Of a stretch of DNA of 64,000 bases, positions 35,333-43,401 are shown one piece after another. Source of the DNA: a bacterium (GTDB lineage: Bacteria > Margulisbacteria > Marinamargulisbacteria > SXXA01); NCBI GenBank assembly GCA_947465765.1, contig CANIAP010000002.1:62001-126000 (forward strand), given 5' to 3'. The notes under the pieces were generated by a model that did no database searches, was not told the origin of the DNA, and was given only the letters and a program-made list of their open reading frames with translations. Position 1 is the first letter of the stretch. Every line of letters begins with the position of its first letter. Position numbers and translations under genes: made by a program.

Positions 35333-36074
35333 TACCCACGCTCATTTGTTTTTGTCGGAACTGAGCGCCGACGTCTATATTCGGAATGCTCAGGCCGCCG
35401 GTGTTGAGCGAATTGTATCGGTTGCGACGGATTTGGCGACTTCGGCGGAATGCGTCCGATTGGCAGCTCAATATCCGATGATTATCGCCACCGCTGGGGT
35501 TCATCCGTGTGAAGAGGGTTCGGATAATACGATCGACGCGCTTCGGGCGTTTGTTATGGCGCATCCGGTGGCGGCGATTGGAGAAATTGGATTGGACGGA
35601 TATCGCAGTCCGGTTCCAATGGAGGATCAAATCGTACGGTTTGTTCAGCAATTAGAGTTGGCTCGGGAGGTGGGGCTTCCGGTTATTATTCATTGTCGTA
35701 AGGCGGCGGATCCGATGATATCTGTGATTGCGTCCTTTCACGATGTGACTAAGGTGTTTCATTGTTTTTCAGAAGATCGTCATTTTATCGACGCGGTATC
35801 CTCGACCGAAACGTATTTTTCTTTTACAGGAAACGTAACGTATGACAATGCAAAAAATAGCCGATATGCCGCATCTGTGTTGCCGTTGGATCGGATTATG
35901 TTAGAAACAGATGCTCCTTATATGACGCCGACCCCTTACAAGGGGGCCCCCAATGAAAGCGGGTTTCTGCGTGCGACTGCGGAGGCGATTGCCCAATTGC
36001 GGCAGATAGAGACGGACGCTTTGATTGACCATACAACGCTCAATGCGCGACGATTTTTTCGTTTGACCCAATGA
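35325..36074 (+). CDS. tatD: TatD-family metal-dependent DNase
   Basis: The 249 residues show the TatD metal sites: DTHAHLF at the start, GEIGLDGY, PVIIHCRKA, FHCFSE and LETDAPY. TatD proteins are 3'-5' exonucleases or D-aminoacyl-type hydrolases of the amidohydrolase fold. The start is GTG 35325, with AAGGA upstream, inside the rsmI end. Its stop overlaps the next gene by four bases. Confidence 0.92.
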   Translation: MIDTHAHLFLSELSADVYIRNAQAAGVERIVSVATDLATSAECVRLAAQYPMIIATAGVHPCEEGSDNTIDALRAFVMAHPVAAIGEIGLDGYRSPVPMEDQIVRFVQQLELAREVGLPVIIHCRKAADPMISVIASFHDVTKVFHCFSEDRHFIDAVSSTETYFSFTGNVTYDNAKNSRYAASVLPLDRIMLETDAPYMTPTPYKGAPNESGFLRATAEAIAQLRQIETDALIDHTTLNARRFFRLTQ

Positions 36075-37063
36075 AGGCGACTGCAGAATGGCGAAAATTT
36101 GCGCTGTTTTGCCAGCGGTTAGCGGCGATGCTTCGGACGGGAATTGGGTTAATTCAAGCAATCGATATGTTAGTCCTTGATGAATTGGACCTTAAGGAAA
36201 AACGAAAATTGGATCTTTTTCGACGGGCCCTTTATAGCGGGGTTCCGTTTCCGCAGGCGCTTCGGTATGTGATTCCCTACGAGTATCGCGCATCTGTATG
36301 TCGGTTGGATCAGGTTCCGGATGTTCCTGAGTTTTTAAGTCGGTTGGGGGCGCATGTTACTGCCCGATCAGATGTTGTTGGGACGGTATTGAAGCAAGCG
36401 GTTTATCCCCTGGTCTTGATTGCAAGCACTGCGTCCACCGTTCTTTTTTTTATTCTTGTACTTGTTCCTCGGTATGCTGATTTTTTTAACGAATCAGGGC
36501 TGCCGTTGCCGGGAATTTTACGGGTCATGATGATACTGTCTGCCGGATTATCATCTCCCGTATTTGCGGTAATAAGTAGTGTTTTTGGAGTGGGGCTTTT
36601 GTTGTTGGGGAGTCGACGTACCATTCAGTGGTTTAAGCAGCGAGTGGGCGGTGGCGACGGTCGCGCCGATCTTTTTTGGATGCTTGGAATTATGCTTCAG
36701 TCGGGGGTCCCTCTTATTAAAGCGGTTGAGGTTGTGTCGCCATCCGATAAAACCATTGAGCAACGGTGGCGCAATTTTCGACTGGCGTTATTGGGTAGCG
36801 GACGGTTGGCGGAGAATGCTTATTTGTATTTGGGCCTTACCCGGTATCAGCGGGAACTTATTTTGTGTGGAGAGAGGAGTGGTAGGCTAGCGGTGTCATT
36901 GATTGATGTGGCGGCCGATCTAGTGGCGGCGGACCAAGCTCAATTGAAGCAAACCGTGGCTTGGGTGCAGCCCGTGATGTTGGCAATATCTGCCGTGACA
37001 ATTGTCTTTTCGGTATACATCACGATGATTCCAGTAACATCATTAATAAATTACAATCTTTAA
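36071..37063 (+). CDS. type IV pilus/type II secretion inner-membrane platform protein (PilC/GspF)
   Basis: Two T2SF repeats are visible: FCQRLAAMLRTGIGLIQAID at the start and FWMLGIMLQSGVPLIKAVEV near residue 205. Each is followed by a membrane helix, and a last membrane segment lies at the C-terminus. These proteins form the platform that the assembly ATPase turns to insert pilins. At 330 residues it is shorter than typical PilC (about 400), mainly at the N-terminus. No ATPase gene is adjacent. A pseudopilin gene follows after 71 bases, so the two probably work together. Confidence 0.85.
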   Translation: MKATAEWRKFALFCQRLAAMLRTGIGLIQAIDMLVLDELDLKEKRKLDLFRRALYSGVPFPQALRYVIPYEYRASVCRLDQVPDVPEFLSRLGAHVTARSDVVGTVLKQAVYPLVLIASTASTVLFFILVLVPRYADFFNESGLPLPGILRVMMILSAGLSSPVFAVISSVFGVGLLLLGSRRTIQWFKQRVGGGDGRADLFWMLGIMLQSGVPLIKAVEVVSPSDKTIEQRWRNFRLALLGSGRLAENAYLYLGLTRYQRELILCGERSGRLAVSLIDVAADLVAADQAQLKQTVAWVQPVMLAISAVTIVFSVYITMIPVTSLINYNL

Positions 37064-37065
37064 AG

Positions 37066-37094
37066 AAGACAATGGGTGTTGTTTGCTATATAAT
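37066..37094 (+). promoter_or_regulatory. promoter of the pseudopilin gene
   Basis: TATAAT at 37089-37094 follows AAGACA (37066-37071) by 17 bases. A GGAGG ribosome site sits at 37121-37125. This gives the pilin its own start of transcription, separate from the rsmI-tatD-pilC run. Confidence 0.55.
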
Positions 37095-37134
37095 TTACAA
37101 ATAATATTAATATTGTTTTCGGAGGGGTTAAAAA

Positions 37135-37533
37135 ATGGACAACGGATTTTCGCTGATCGAGTTAATCGTGGTCATTGCTATTATTGGGATTATTTCGCTT
37201 ATTGCGATGCCTAACTATACGGCGATTCAAAATAAGGCGAAGGTATCGGCGTTGACTACGGCGGGTCATACGCTTCAGAGTGCCATCGAATCTTATGCAA
37301 TTTCGAATGGGAGTTACCCTTCGGGTAGTCTAAATGGGGGTGAGGTGTTTTCAGTTTTGCAACAATCCGGAGATGTGAAAACGGTGCCTAAGAACCCTTT
37401 CACTGGCCAGTCGTTTGCTGCGGGAGATACGCAAGGGAAAATCGCGTATTCGTATGACACGACATCCCAAACGTACCAAATTAAGCTTTATGGGGAAACG
37501 GTGAACAGCCCTTCTGTGACCTTGAGTAACTAG
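37135..37533 (+). CDS. type IV pilin-like (pseudopilin, GspG-like) protein
   Basis: The leader is only four residues (MDNG), then the class III cleavage point G/F and the N-methylation helix FSLIELIVVIAIIGIISLI with the conserved Glu at +5. The short soluble domain has YAISNGSYPSG and a PKNPFTG turn, which resemble the major pseudopilin GspG. No Cys pair is present. It would be cut by a prepilin peptidase encoded elsewhere. It ends directly against the response-regulator gene on the other strand. Confidence 0.9.
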   Translation: MDNGFSLIELIVVIAIIGIISLIAMPNYTAIQNKAKVSALTTAGHTLQSAIESYAISNGSYPSGSLNGGEVFSVLQQSGDVKTVPKNPFTGQSFAAGDTQGKIAYSYDTTSQTYQIKLYGETVNSPSVTLSN

Positions 37534-38631
37534 CTAATGCAACTCTGATCCATGGTTACGAATTATCGAACTTAATTTCTGGAGACTTTTTAATTCATAT
37601 TGTCGAATGGCTGATTTCATAAGTAACGCATAGAAGCTGGTCTGAAAATTGTCGGTTTTGACTGTGACTCGGGGAATGCCGAGTAAAACGGCTTCCCTTA
37701 GAAGTTCATTCTTATTGGGTTGGATGATGGCGATGCCGCATACGGGGGAGGTGTCGAGATAGGGTTGAAATAGTTTCGTCGCATCTTCCCATCTTCCCAT
37801 ATTTTCGGTATTTAGGTCGCTTACCCAAAAATCTAGGAGGTCGGTATGGGAGGGGTTATTGACCTCTATAATCTCAAATTGGGGGACGTTAACGCCTGTT
37901 ATTTCCGAATTGTTTCTGGCGATCGCCGTGGTTACCGATGATGCAAGTGCGGAGGTAACCCCTAGGCGAAAGGGTTCCATTTCGGGGATGGGTGTTCGAT
38001 ACATTCGGTGAATAAGATCAAAGATAGGGGCGAGAGACGCGGTAAGTTTGAAGGTCTCCTTTGCGCCTGATGGAAATCGATCTTCGGGTTGCATTCCGTC
38101 TACTCGAAATAGGTCCAGAATTTCGGGCATCCATTGGTGTTGCCTGTCTGTGGGCATCTGGGTGACGTGGTGGTACATCAAGAGACGAATCGTGTTGAGA
38201 GCTGACATGACGGCCATTCGTTCCTCAATCTGAGCGCCTTTGTATGAGAATGGATTGGCGTTGATGGCGTTTTGGACGGCATCGATAATTTCTTGTTGAT
38301 CGAAGGGTTTGACCAAATAATTTAAGGTTCGATAGTCTCCGAACATTTCCTGCATCCACGATTGGTCATCATATTCGGTTTGAATCACAATCGGAGGAAT
38401 TCCCGGGAAACACATTTTTTCAAATGAATTCAATAGTTCAAATGCGGTCATGTCAGGAAGTCGAATGTCCAGTATCAATGCATCAATTTCGTGTTGATAT
38501 TGATCAAATAACTGCTGGGCATCGATTCCCGTACGAGCGGGTAACACAGTGAAATCAGGTTTAAATACGGCTGTAAGCCATTCTAGCTGGTCTGGATTGT
38601 CTTCTACGATCATCACTATTTTTTTTGTCAT
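37534..38631 (-). CDS. response regulator with receiver and unrecognised C-terminal domain
   Basis: Residues 1 to about 125 are a receiver with D11, phospho-acceptor D55 (LILDIRLPD), a Thr near 86 and a Lys in LVKPF. The remaining 240 residues match no output domain I know: no helix-turn-helix, GGDEF, HD-GYP or PP2C residues are visible. It follows the histidine kinase gene by 35 bases, so that kinase is the probable phosphate donor. Confidence 0.82.
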   Translation of the reverse strand: MTKKIVMIVEDNPDQLEWLTAVFKPDFTVLPARTGIDAQQLFDQYQHEIDALILDIRLPDMTAFELLNSFEKMCFPGIPPIVIQTEYDDQSWMQEMFGDYRTLNYLVKPFDQQEIIDAVQNAINANPFSYKGAQIEERMAVMSALNTIRLLMYHHVTQMPTDRQHQWMPEILDLFRVDGMQPEDRFPSGAKETFKLTASLAPIFDLIHRMYRTPIPEMEPFRLGVTSALASSVTTAIARNNSEITGVNVPQFEIIEVNNPSHTDLLDFWVSDLNTENMGRWEDATKLFQPYLDTSPVCGIAIIQPNKNELLREAVLLGIPRVTVKTDNFQTSFYALLMKSAIRQYELKSLQKLSSIIRNHGSELH

Positions 38632-38666
38632 TTAAATACGCCCCTTTTTTTAAATACAGTTGAAAA

Positions 38667-39920
38667 TTAGCCGGATACGGGCTCCTTCCAAATGGGTAAT
38701 CCCATGACAAATGTCGTGCCCCGTTCCGAACTGTCGTGAACTGCCACAATCCCGTTGTGGGCATCCATAACCCGCTTCACAAAGTATAACCCAAGTCCTA
38801 GATTTGAATCTCCGGGTGTTGCGGTTGTCGTACCTTGCTTAAACAGAGTGTCTTTGATATCTGGATTAATTCCGGGGCCCGAGTCGGATACGTATATGTT
38901 CACCCAGGGATCTTCGACTTTTACGGCAACTCTAATTTGGGACCCGTCTGGAGAAAAGCGTAATGCATTGAGAAGTAAATTTAATAACGCCTGAGAGATA
39001 TATGCGGGGCTGCCTTTAACTGCCGGCAGATCGCTGGGTATAGATTTCTCAAAGTGGATGTTTCTAACAAACCCTTCGTTGTCAGCTAGTCGAAGGATTT
39101 GGTCGACAACCCCGCCCACGTCCAGTGACGATTCCATCCACATTACGGATCCTGAATCGGCGAGCAATGTCCGAACCAATTCTCCCAAGTTCTTGATATA
39201 GGCGAGCATGTTATTGACGCGGACTTTGACTGAAGTCGTCAAATTGTCTTCCATTAAGATGAGGGAGCAGCATGCCCGGATGGCGGTTAAGGGCCCCTTG
39301 ACCTCATGTACAATTCCTCTAATGAGTGCGCCCAAGGTTGCTTTGTGGGCGAGAGAGTTAATCAGCGCATTAGATTTCTCGAGATCGGTATAGGCGGTCA
39401 GTAATTTGTCATTGTTGAGTTTCTGTTGAAGAAGTGCGGTTTGGAGGCTTTTTTTAGAGGCCGCAGCCTCTAAAAAATAATGGTACACAAAATAGAATGT
39501 GAATAAAAAGGCGGTCCCAATCGCAACTTCGTATATGATTGATACCGCATTTTTAGAGACGGATTCACCGTATTTGATTAGAAATTCCGGGCGAGTGTGT
39601 TGGATGACTTCAAGCAGGAATCGATAGACAACGGGTATCATGCAGCCTGTAAATATCAACATTCTTTGTGTCGATTCATAGAGAACAACTGGAAGCGCAA
39701 CCATTGGGAAAAATATGAGTGGGGCGCCCGCAGCTTGGCCAAGTAAAATGGAATAGACAAATAGTATAGAAGACACCCCACCAATTAGTATAAATGATGA
39801 TAGCGACCTGTAGTTAACCTTGCTGAGGTAGGCGGAAAAGAGCGCAGTGCAAAACAAAGCAAGCATTACTACGGCGGATTTTAACAACCCAAAAAATAGA
39901 AAAATAAATAGATAGGGCAT
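38667..39920 (-). CDS. membrane histidine kinase
   Basis: The 417 residues start with about six membrane helices (residues 1-145). A linker helix and a standard kinase core follow: H-box GIVHEVKGPLTAIR, an N-box in LNLLLNALRFSPDG, DSGPGI and LGLGLYFVKRVMD. The sensor part has no periplasmic domain, so it may read the membrane itself or a bound small molecule. It pairs with the downstream response regulator. A terminator-like hairpin separates it from the 560-residue gene upstream. Confidence 0.88.
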   Translation of the reverse strand: MPYLFIFLFFGLLKSAVVMLALFCTALFSAYLSKVNYRSLSSFILIGGVSSILFVYSILLGQAAGAPLIFFPMVALPVVLYESTQRMLIFTGCMIPVVYRFLLEVIQHTRPEFLIKYGESVSKNAVSIIYEVAIGTAFLFTFYFVYHYFLEAAASKKSLQTALLQQKLNNDKLLTAYTDLEKSNALINSLAHKATLGALIRGIVHEVKGPLTAIRACCSLILMEDNLTTSVKVRVNNMLAYIKNLGELVRTLLADSGSVMWMESSLDVGGVVDQILRLADNEGFVRNIHFEKSIPSDLPAVKGSPAYISQALLNLLLNALRFSPDGSQIRVAVKVEDPWVNIYVSDSGPGINPDIKDTLFKQGTTTATPGDSNLGLGLYFVKRVMDAHNGIVAVHDSSERGTTFVMGLPIWKEPVSG

Positions 39921-39985
39921 CCCCAGAATTATTAGAAAAATGGAAATTTTGAAATTGAGTCCGGTATTTGAGTTTAAATGAACAA

Positions 39986-40013
39986 AAGGGAGATGAATCT
40001 AAGTTGCTCCCTT
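39986..40013 (-). terminator. intrinsic terminator at the end of the 560-residue gene
   Basis: On the minus strand AAGGGAG (40013-40007) pairs with CTCCCTT (39992-39986), followed by TTTGTT. The stop codon of the 560-residue gene lies in the loop. It would limit read-through into the histidine kinase gene. Confidence 0.5.
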
Positions 40014-41681
40014 AACCATCGAGAATACGAGGTACGTGAGGAGGAACAACACGTTGTTATCCTTATATTTCTCCATTGATGCGACGTATGCGTCTCTGTG
40101 TTGCCACCCCCTGGGTGTATTAGAAATGTTTTCTGCAATTGTAGTGTCAAGTACAAGTGATTTGTCCTGCCAGTACCTATAAAATTCGGCCATCACCTGA
40201 GGCTTGAGTAAAAATTTGCATAAAACGGCCGTTTTTTTATTTTCCATTAAAAGAGCCTGTTCAAGTTGGTCAAGCGATGCAGATATCGGCTCATGTTTCT
40301 CCCCGGCTAGAGAGCTTTCGGTCAGTAGTTGTCGAACACTGACTATAAAATAATTCACGTCATTTAATGCCGTGCTGCTATCGAGCGTTAGACCTTCTGT
40401 TTGAACGCTTGTTTTTATGGTTTGAATTATTCCAGAAATATTTTCCTGGTCTGTTAAAGAAAAAAGAGCCGCGAAGGAGTCCCATTTGAATCCGTCGCTT
40501 TCACCATTTGCAAATCGTTCACTCGAAACAAATTCCTGAAATGATTCTGTAGGGTGAGTGACCTTCCATATATTGAACTGCCCCGTGATGAATTTTTCCG
40601 CAACAGCAAATATCATGTTGGTCATGTCTCGTTCACCAACCTCCCTTTCTCGGGTGGCAATGTTGTTTGCAAGTCTAAAAAGGACTTGGAGGTCGGTTTC
40701 AAATTTACTGAACGATTCAGAAATTTCGGCTGGAAACTCAATGCCTTCTTTTCTGAGAAAAATTTTTGTGATGTCAAATATGATTTTTACCATCATGTTT
40801 GATGAGAGCTTGGCTTCCATTTCTGACATGAGGGGAAGTGTTCGCTCTCGATTGAGCCTAACAGAAAAATCCATGGATTCCATCAACTCTTGGATGTTTT
40901 TTAAGAATCCCTTCATCAAGGGGTCACGATCGGGTGTGGGTTCGCATAATGTCGAGAGCTCGGTTAAAACGCTGCCCCACAAGGACGCTGTATTCTCAAA
41001 ATAGGGTTTGAAAATCCCGCCTTTGTAGTCGTTCAACTTTGCGAGCATTTCTTGAGTCACGGTCTCTAATTGTGCCAGGGGTGTGCTCAATAGCTTATTG
41101 GCCTGATCGATTAGGTGTTGATCATGCAGAACATCGGCAAGGTCATCAATTCGGGTGTCAAGATGAACGACTTGTGTCGAGACGCGCAATATGGCGGCTT
41201 GAACTATTTTTCGGCGTTCATGCGGCAGAAGTTCCATCATTGGGGACACCACAAGTTCACCGATTACGACAGAGCACCATTTGAACAGCTTATCGCTTCG
41301 GACGTTGAACCTCATCCATTCAGGGGAGTCTCCTTGAAAGAGTTTTGTTTTTAAGGCTTTGTAGTCTGCGATGCAGATTTCGGTATCCTTTGTTGCGGGG
41401 TACTCAATAGCTCCAGTAAAGGTTCCGACAATTTTGCATAAAATGGGTATTGAATCCTTGATGTGTCTGAGTTCTACCCTGCCTAATATAGGACGGTATA
41501 GTTTGAGCGCAGTTGGAATATGTTCATCCAAAAACATCTGTGTAAGGCGCTGTTCTGGATTTGTTGTATGGGATTTCTTTTGAGAGAGTTCTTTGCCTAC
41601 CCATTCAATATATTCGACGATTAAGGGATGTGTTTTCGAAATCCCAATAGCGGTGTGGTTTACAGAGATAGTTTTTTTCAT
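39999..41681 (-). CDS. large mostly helical protein of unknown function
   Basis: The 560-residue protein is not recognised. It looks almost wholly alpha-helical, has no signal peptide, and ends with a hydrophobic stretch (NVLFLLTYLVFSMVKG). No catalytic motif is evident. It lies three bases after the 180-residue gene and downstream of the flagellar operon, so a role as an exported substrate, a structural partner or a signalling component is possible; none is shown by the sequence. Confidence 0.75.
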   Translation of the reverse strand: MKKTISVNHTAIGISKTHPLIVEYIEWVGKELSQKKSHTTNPEQRLTQMFLDEHIPTALKLYRPILGRVELRHIKDSIPILCKIVGTFTGAIEYPATKDTEICIADYKALKTKLFQGDSPEWMRFNVRSDKLFKWCSVVIGELVVSPMMELLPHERRKIVQAAILRVSTQVVHLDTRIDDLADVLHDQHLIDQANKLLSTPLAQLETVTQEMLAKLNDYKGGIFKPYFENTASLWGSVLTELSTLCEPTPDRDPLMKGFLKNIQELMESMDFSVRLNRERTLPLMSEMEAKLSSNMMVKIIFDITKIFLRKEGIEFPAEISESFSKFETDLQVLFRLANNIATREREVGERDMTNMIFAVAEKFITGQFNIWKVTHPTESFQEFVSSERFANGESDGFKWDSFAALFSLTDQENISGIIQTIKTSVQTEGLTLDSSTALNDVNYFIVSVRQLLTESSLAGEKHEPISASLDQLEQALLMENKKTAVLCKFLLKPQVMAEFYRYWQDKSLVLDTTIAENISNTPRGWQHRDAYVASMEKYKDNNVLFLLTYLVFSMVKGAT

Positions 41682-41684
41682 TTT

Positions 41685-42227
41685 TTATGTCAAAAAATTG
41701 TCGTGTGGAGGTATTTGATCAAATAGAGCGGCGCAAGCTGGCATTCCTACTCCGGACTTTATTAACCTAACTGCGAGTATCATCCTGGATATCTCATCGT
41801 AGTGATAGGCTCTCATCATTCTGCGCGCCGTATCTGTAGAGACGTCTAGGCGTTTGGATATTGAGCTCTCGGAGAAAAGGTTTGTATCGGGCTTGTATAC
41901 GTCAGGGTGGGAAGTAATCGGTTCGAATAATGCAGCCAGATCGTCGTGCTGCGGATGTGTTACATCGAGAGTGCCGGCAATTAGCACTATCGCAATTTCT
42001 GTTCTATTTAGCGCGTGGGCCAACGCTTTCACGTAAGATGCTGACTTTCCTTCGAATACTAGAGAGAATGAGTCCAACATTGTGGAGTCCTTTTCTAGAA
42101 TGTCTTTCGTTTTGGGCGTAAACGCTTGTAGCAATATTTTAAAGTTATCATCCGACGTTTCGGGGACAGAAATGGTGAGTGTTGGCGGCGTGACCTCAGT
42201 AGGTGATGCCAAAATTTTGTGAATCAT
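41685..42227 (-). CDS. protein of unknown function with possible helix-turn-helix
   Basis: This 180-residue soluble protein is not recognised. A stretch near residue 120 (SESSISKRLDVSTDTARRM) has the spacing of a helix-turn-helix, so it may bind DNA. No convincing ribosome site precedes ATG 42227. Its leader carries two interleaved complementary pairs (42263-42325), so its expression may be controlled through RNA structure. It is three bases from the 560-residue gene, which it may regulate or assist. Confidence 0.7.
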   Translation of the reverse strand: MIHKILASPTEVTPPTLTISVPETSDDNFKILLQAFTPKTKDILEKDSTMLDSFSLVFEGKSASYVKALAHALNRTEIAIVLIAGTLDVTHPQHDDLAALFEPITSHPDVYKPDTNLFSESSISKRLDVSTDTARRMMRAYHYDEISRMILAVRLIKSGVGMPACAALFDQIPPHDNFLT

Positions 42228-42262
42228 AAAACGCGACTCAATCTTTCTGCTAAAGAGCTCGG

Positions 42263-42325
42263 GGTATTTTTGTCCGCCGACTTTGATTTCTATAAAAAAA
42301 TACCGCCCTTTTGTTTGAAATCAAA
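42263..42325 (-). promoter_or_regulatory. candidate H-type RNA pseudoknot in the leader of the 180-residue gene
   Basis: In transcript order, TTTGATTTC (42325-42317), GGTATTTTT (42304-42296), GAAATCAAA (42290-42282) and AAAAATACC (42271-42263) alternate so that segment 1 pairs with 3 and 2 with 4. Both stems are perfect 9-bp matches. Connecting stretches are 12, 5 and 10 bases, compatible with an H-type pseudoknot or with two mutually exclusive hairpins. It ends 35 bases before ATG 42227. No riboswitch class I know matches. Confidence 0.5.
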
Positions 42326-42410
42326 AAAGGAAAAGTCTTAATCTGCTTGAGCAAATACATGTTTTAGGAATCATGTTAACTTGTGTCGTGGAGCAATTAA
42401 CGGTGTCGAT

Positions 42411-42440
42411 AGTGTACATCATTTTTTAAAAATTATTCAA
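42411..42440 (-). promoter_or_regulatory. promoter candidate for the 180/560-residue genes
   Basis: TTGAAT (42440-42435) and TACACT (42416-42411) lie 18 bases apart on the minus strand. Transcription from here would give a leader of about 175 bases that includes the pseudoknot candidate. Confidence 0.45.
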
Positions 42441-42468
42441 ATAAATTTATCGAATGTGAGGCGTCTAA

Positions 42469-42501
42469 ACAGGGAGCTGTGATTGGCGCAGAGGTCCCTG
42501 T
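42469..42501 (-). terminator. weak terminator-like hairpin after the sigma-factor gene
   Basis: ACAGGGA and TCCCTGT (42501-42495 with 42475-42469) form a 7-bp stem with a 19-base loop. Only two T follow, so this is a poor intrinsic terminator, but it lies where the flagellar operon should end. Confidence 0.3.
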
Positions 42502-42523
42502 CGGATGAGGTTTTAATCCGCGG

Positions 42524-43141
42524 TTATTCCCCCATGTGAAATTTGGGGGGTGCGAGCGCTTTTTTTATCTTCTCAATTGATTTTTTATAAATTCTTGAGA
42601 TTTGAGATTCTGATATATCAAATTTTTCTCCTATTTTCTTAAATGTTAAATCGTCTTTCGTGTGATAAATCACAACCAATCGTTCACGATCGGTTAGCAC
42701 CTGCATGGCCTCTGTGAGCTGTGCCCCGTCATCAATGGTATTTTGAAAATCAGCACGATCGTTGATGGCCATATAGACATAAGCCGCATCGGTAATCCAA
42801 TCGTAGAACCGGGATGGATCCGATTTTGTGATATAGCGAATATGGTCTTTCATTGCACCTATCACACGGGCTTGTGCCAGTGGCCAGAAGTCGACATTTC
42901 GACTAGGTAGCCAGACTTTTAAGGTCTCCAGGAGTTCAAGTCTGGATATGGTGCGCAGGTCATCAATCTCACTATCGGCAACATGATAGGGAAGATGACT
43001 GGCATATTTTTTAACAATCGATTCGAGGCGGGTCGAGTATGACGAGAGAATTTGGTCCGAGAACCGGGACATCAAATCAATTTTGATAATATTGACTACC
43101 GGAATTTCGATTCCAATCCAAAGTTGCTCGACGGTGCTCAC
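42524..43141 (-). CDS. short sigma-70-family factor of the FliA/WhiG type
   Basis: Region 2 is recognisable around ISRLELLETLKVW and FWPLAQARVIGAMKDHIR, and region 4 as LTDRERLVVIYH, DLTFKKIGEKF and DISESQISRIYKKSIEKIKKAL. At 205 residues it is shorter than typical FliA (about 240), with region 3 reduced. Position at the end of the flagellar export operon, as in flhA-...-fliA clusters, supports a flagellar sigma role. It overlaps the 87-residue gene by four bases. It is the only sigma factor in the window and a possible target of the STAS module at 15-18.7 kb. Confidence 0.82.
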   Translation of the reverse strand: MSTVEQLWIGIEIPVVNIIKIDLMSRFSDQILSSYSTRLESIVKKYASHLPYHVADSEIDDLRTISRLELLETLKVWLPSRNVDFWPLAQARVIGAMKDHIRYITKSDPSRFYDWITDAAYVYMAINDRADFQNTIDDGAQLTEAMQVLTDRERLVVIYHTKDDLTFKKIGEKFDISESQISRIYKKSIEKIKKALAPPKFHMGE

Positions 43142-43401
43142 AATAATCCCAATTCCTCAAATATGGTTTGGATTAATTTTTCTCGGTGGGTCACGTCCCA
43201 GGTACCGTTGGGAAGCAGTGCCCCGTACACAACGTCCGCCTGGGCTTCGATGTGTAGTTTAAGGGCTTTGATTAATTCAGCGTCTGAGATCCCTAACGGA
43301 TTTAATGTGGTGCTTAAAAATGTTGTATCGCCTTCCCTCCGGGCGCGCGTGCGACGATACACACTTTGAGGGATTTGCTGTAAAAAAAAAGTATCAGTCA
43401 C
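43138..43401 (-). CDS. small protein of unknown function between flhA and the sigma gene
   Basis: The 87-residue protein overlaps flhA by eight bases and the sigma gene by four, so it is translated as part of the operon. flhF and flhG usually occupy this position; this protein resembles neither. It is a charged, probably helical protein without signal peptide. A role as regulator or anti-sigma factor of the next gene is possible, though the FlgM pattern is not evident. Confidence 0.65.
   Translation of the reverse strand: MTDTFFLQQIPQSVYRRTRARREGDTTFLSTTLNPLGISDAELIKALKLHIEAQADVVYGALLPNGTWDVTHREKLIQTIFEELGLL

Larger units (their letters stand above)
42228..42523. other. 296-base intergenic region between the sigma-factor gene and the 180-residue gene
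   Basis: This AT-rich gap holds, in minus-strand order, a weak hairpin (42501-42469) after the sigma gene, a promoter candidate (42440-42411) and the pseudoknot candidate (42325-42263). I see no coding sequence on either strand and no clear FliA-type promoter. Confidence 0.6.

Noticed and set aside
42228-42523. FliA-type promoter for the 180-residue gene
   Set aside because: I looked for TAAA-N15-GCCGATAA forms on the minus strand and found only fragments at wrong spacing.
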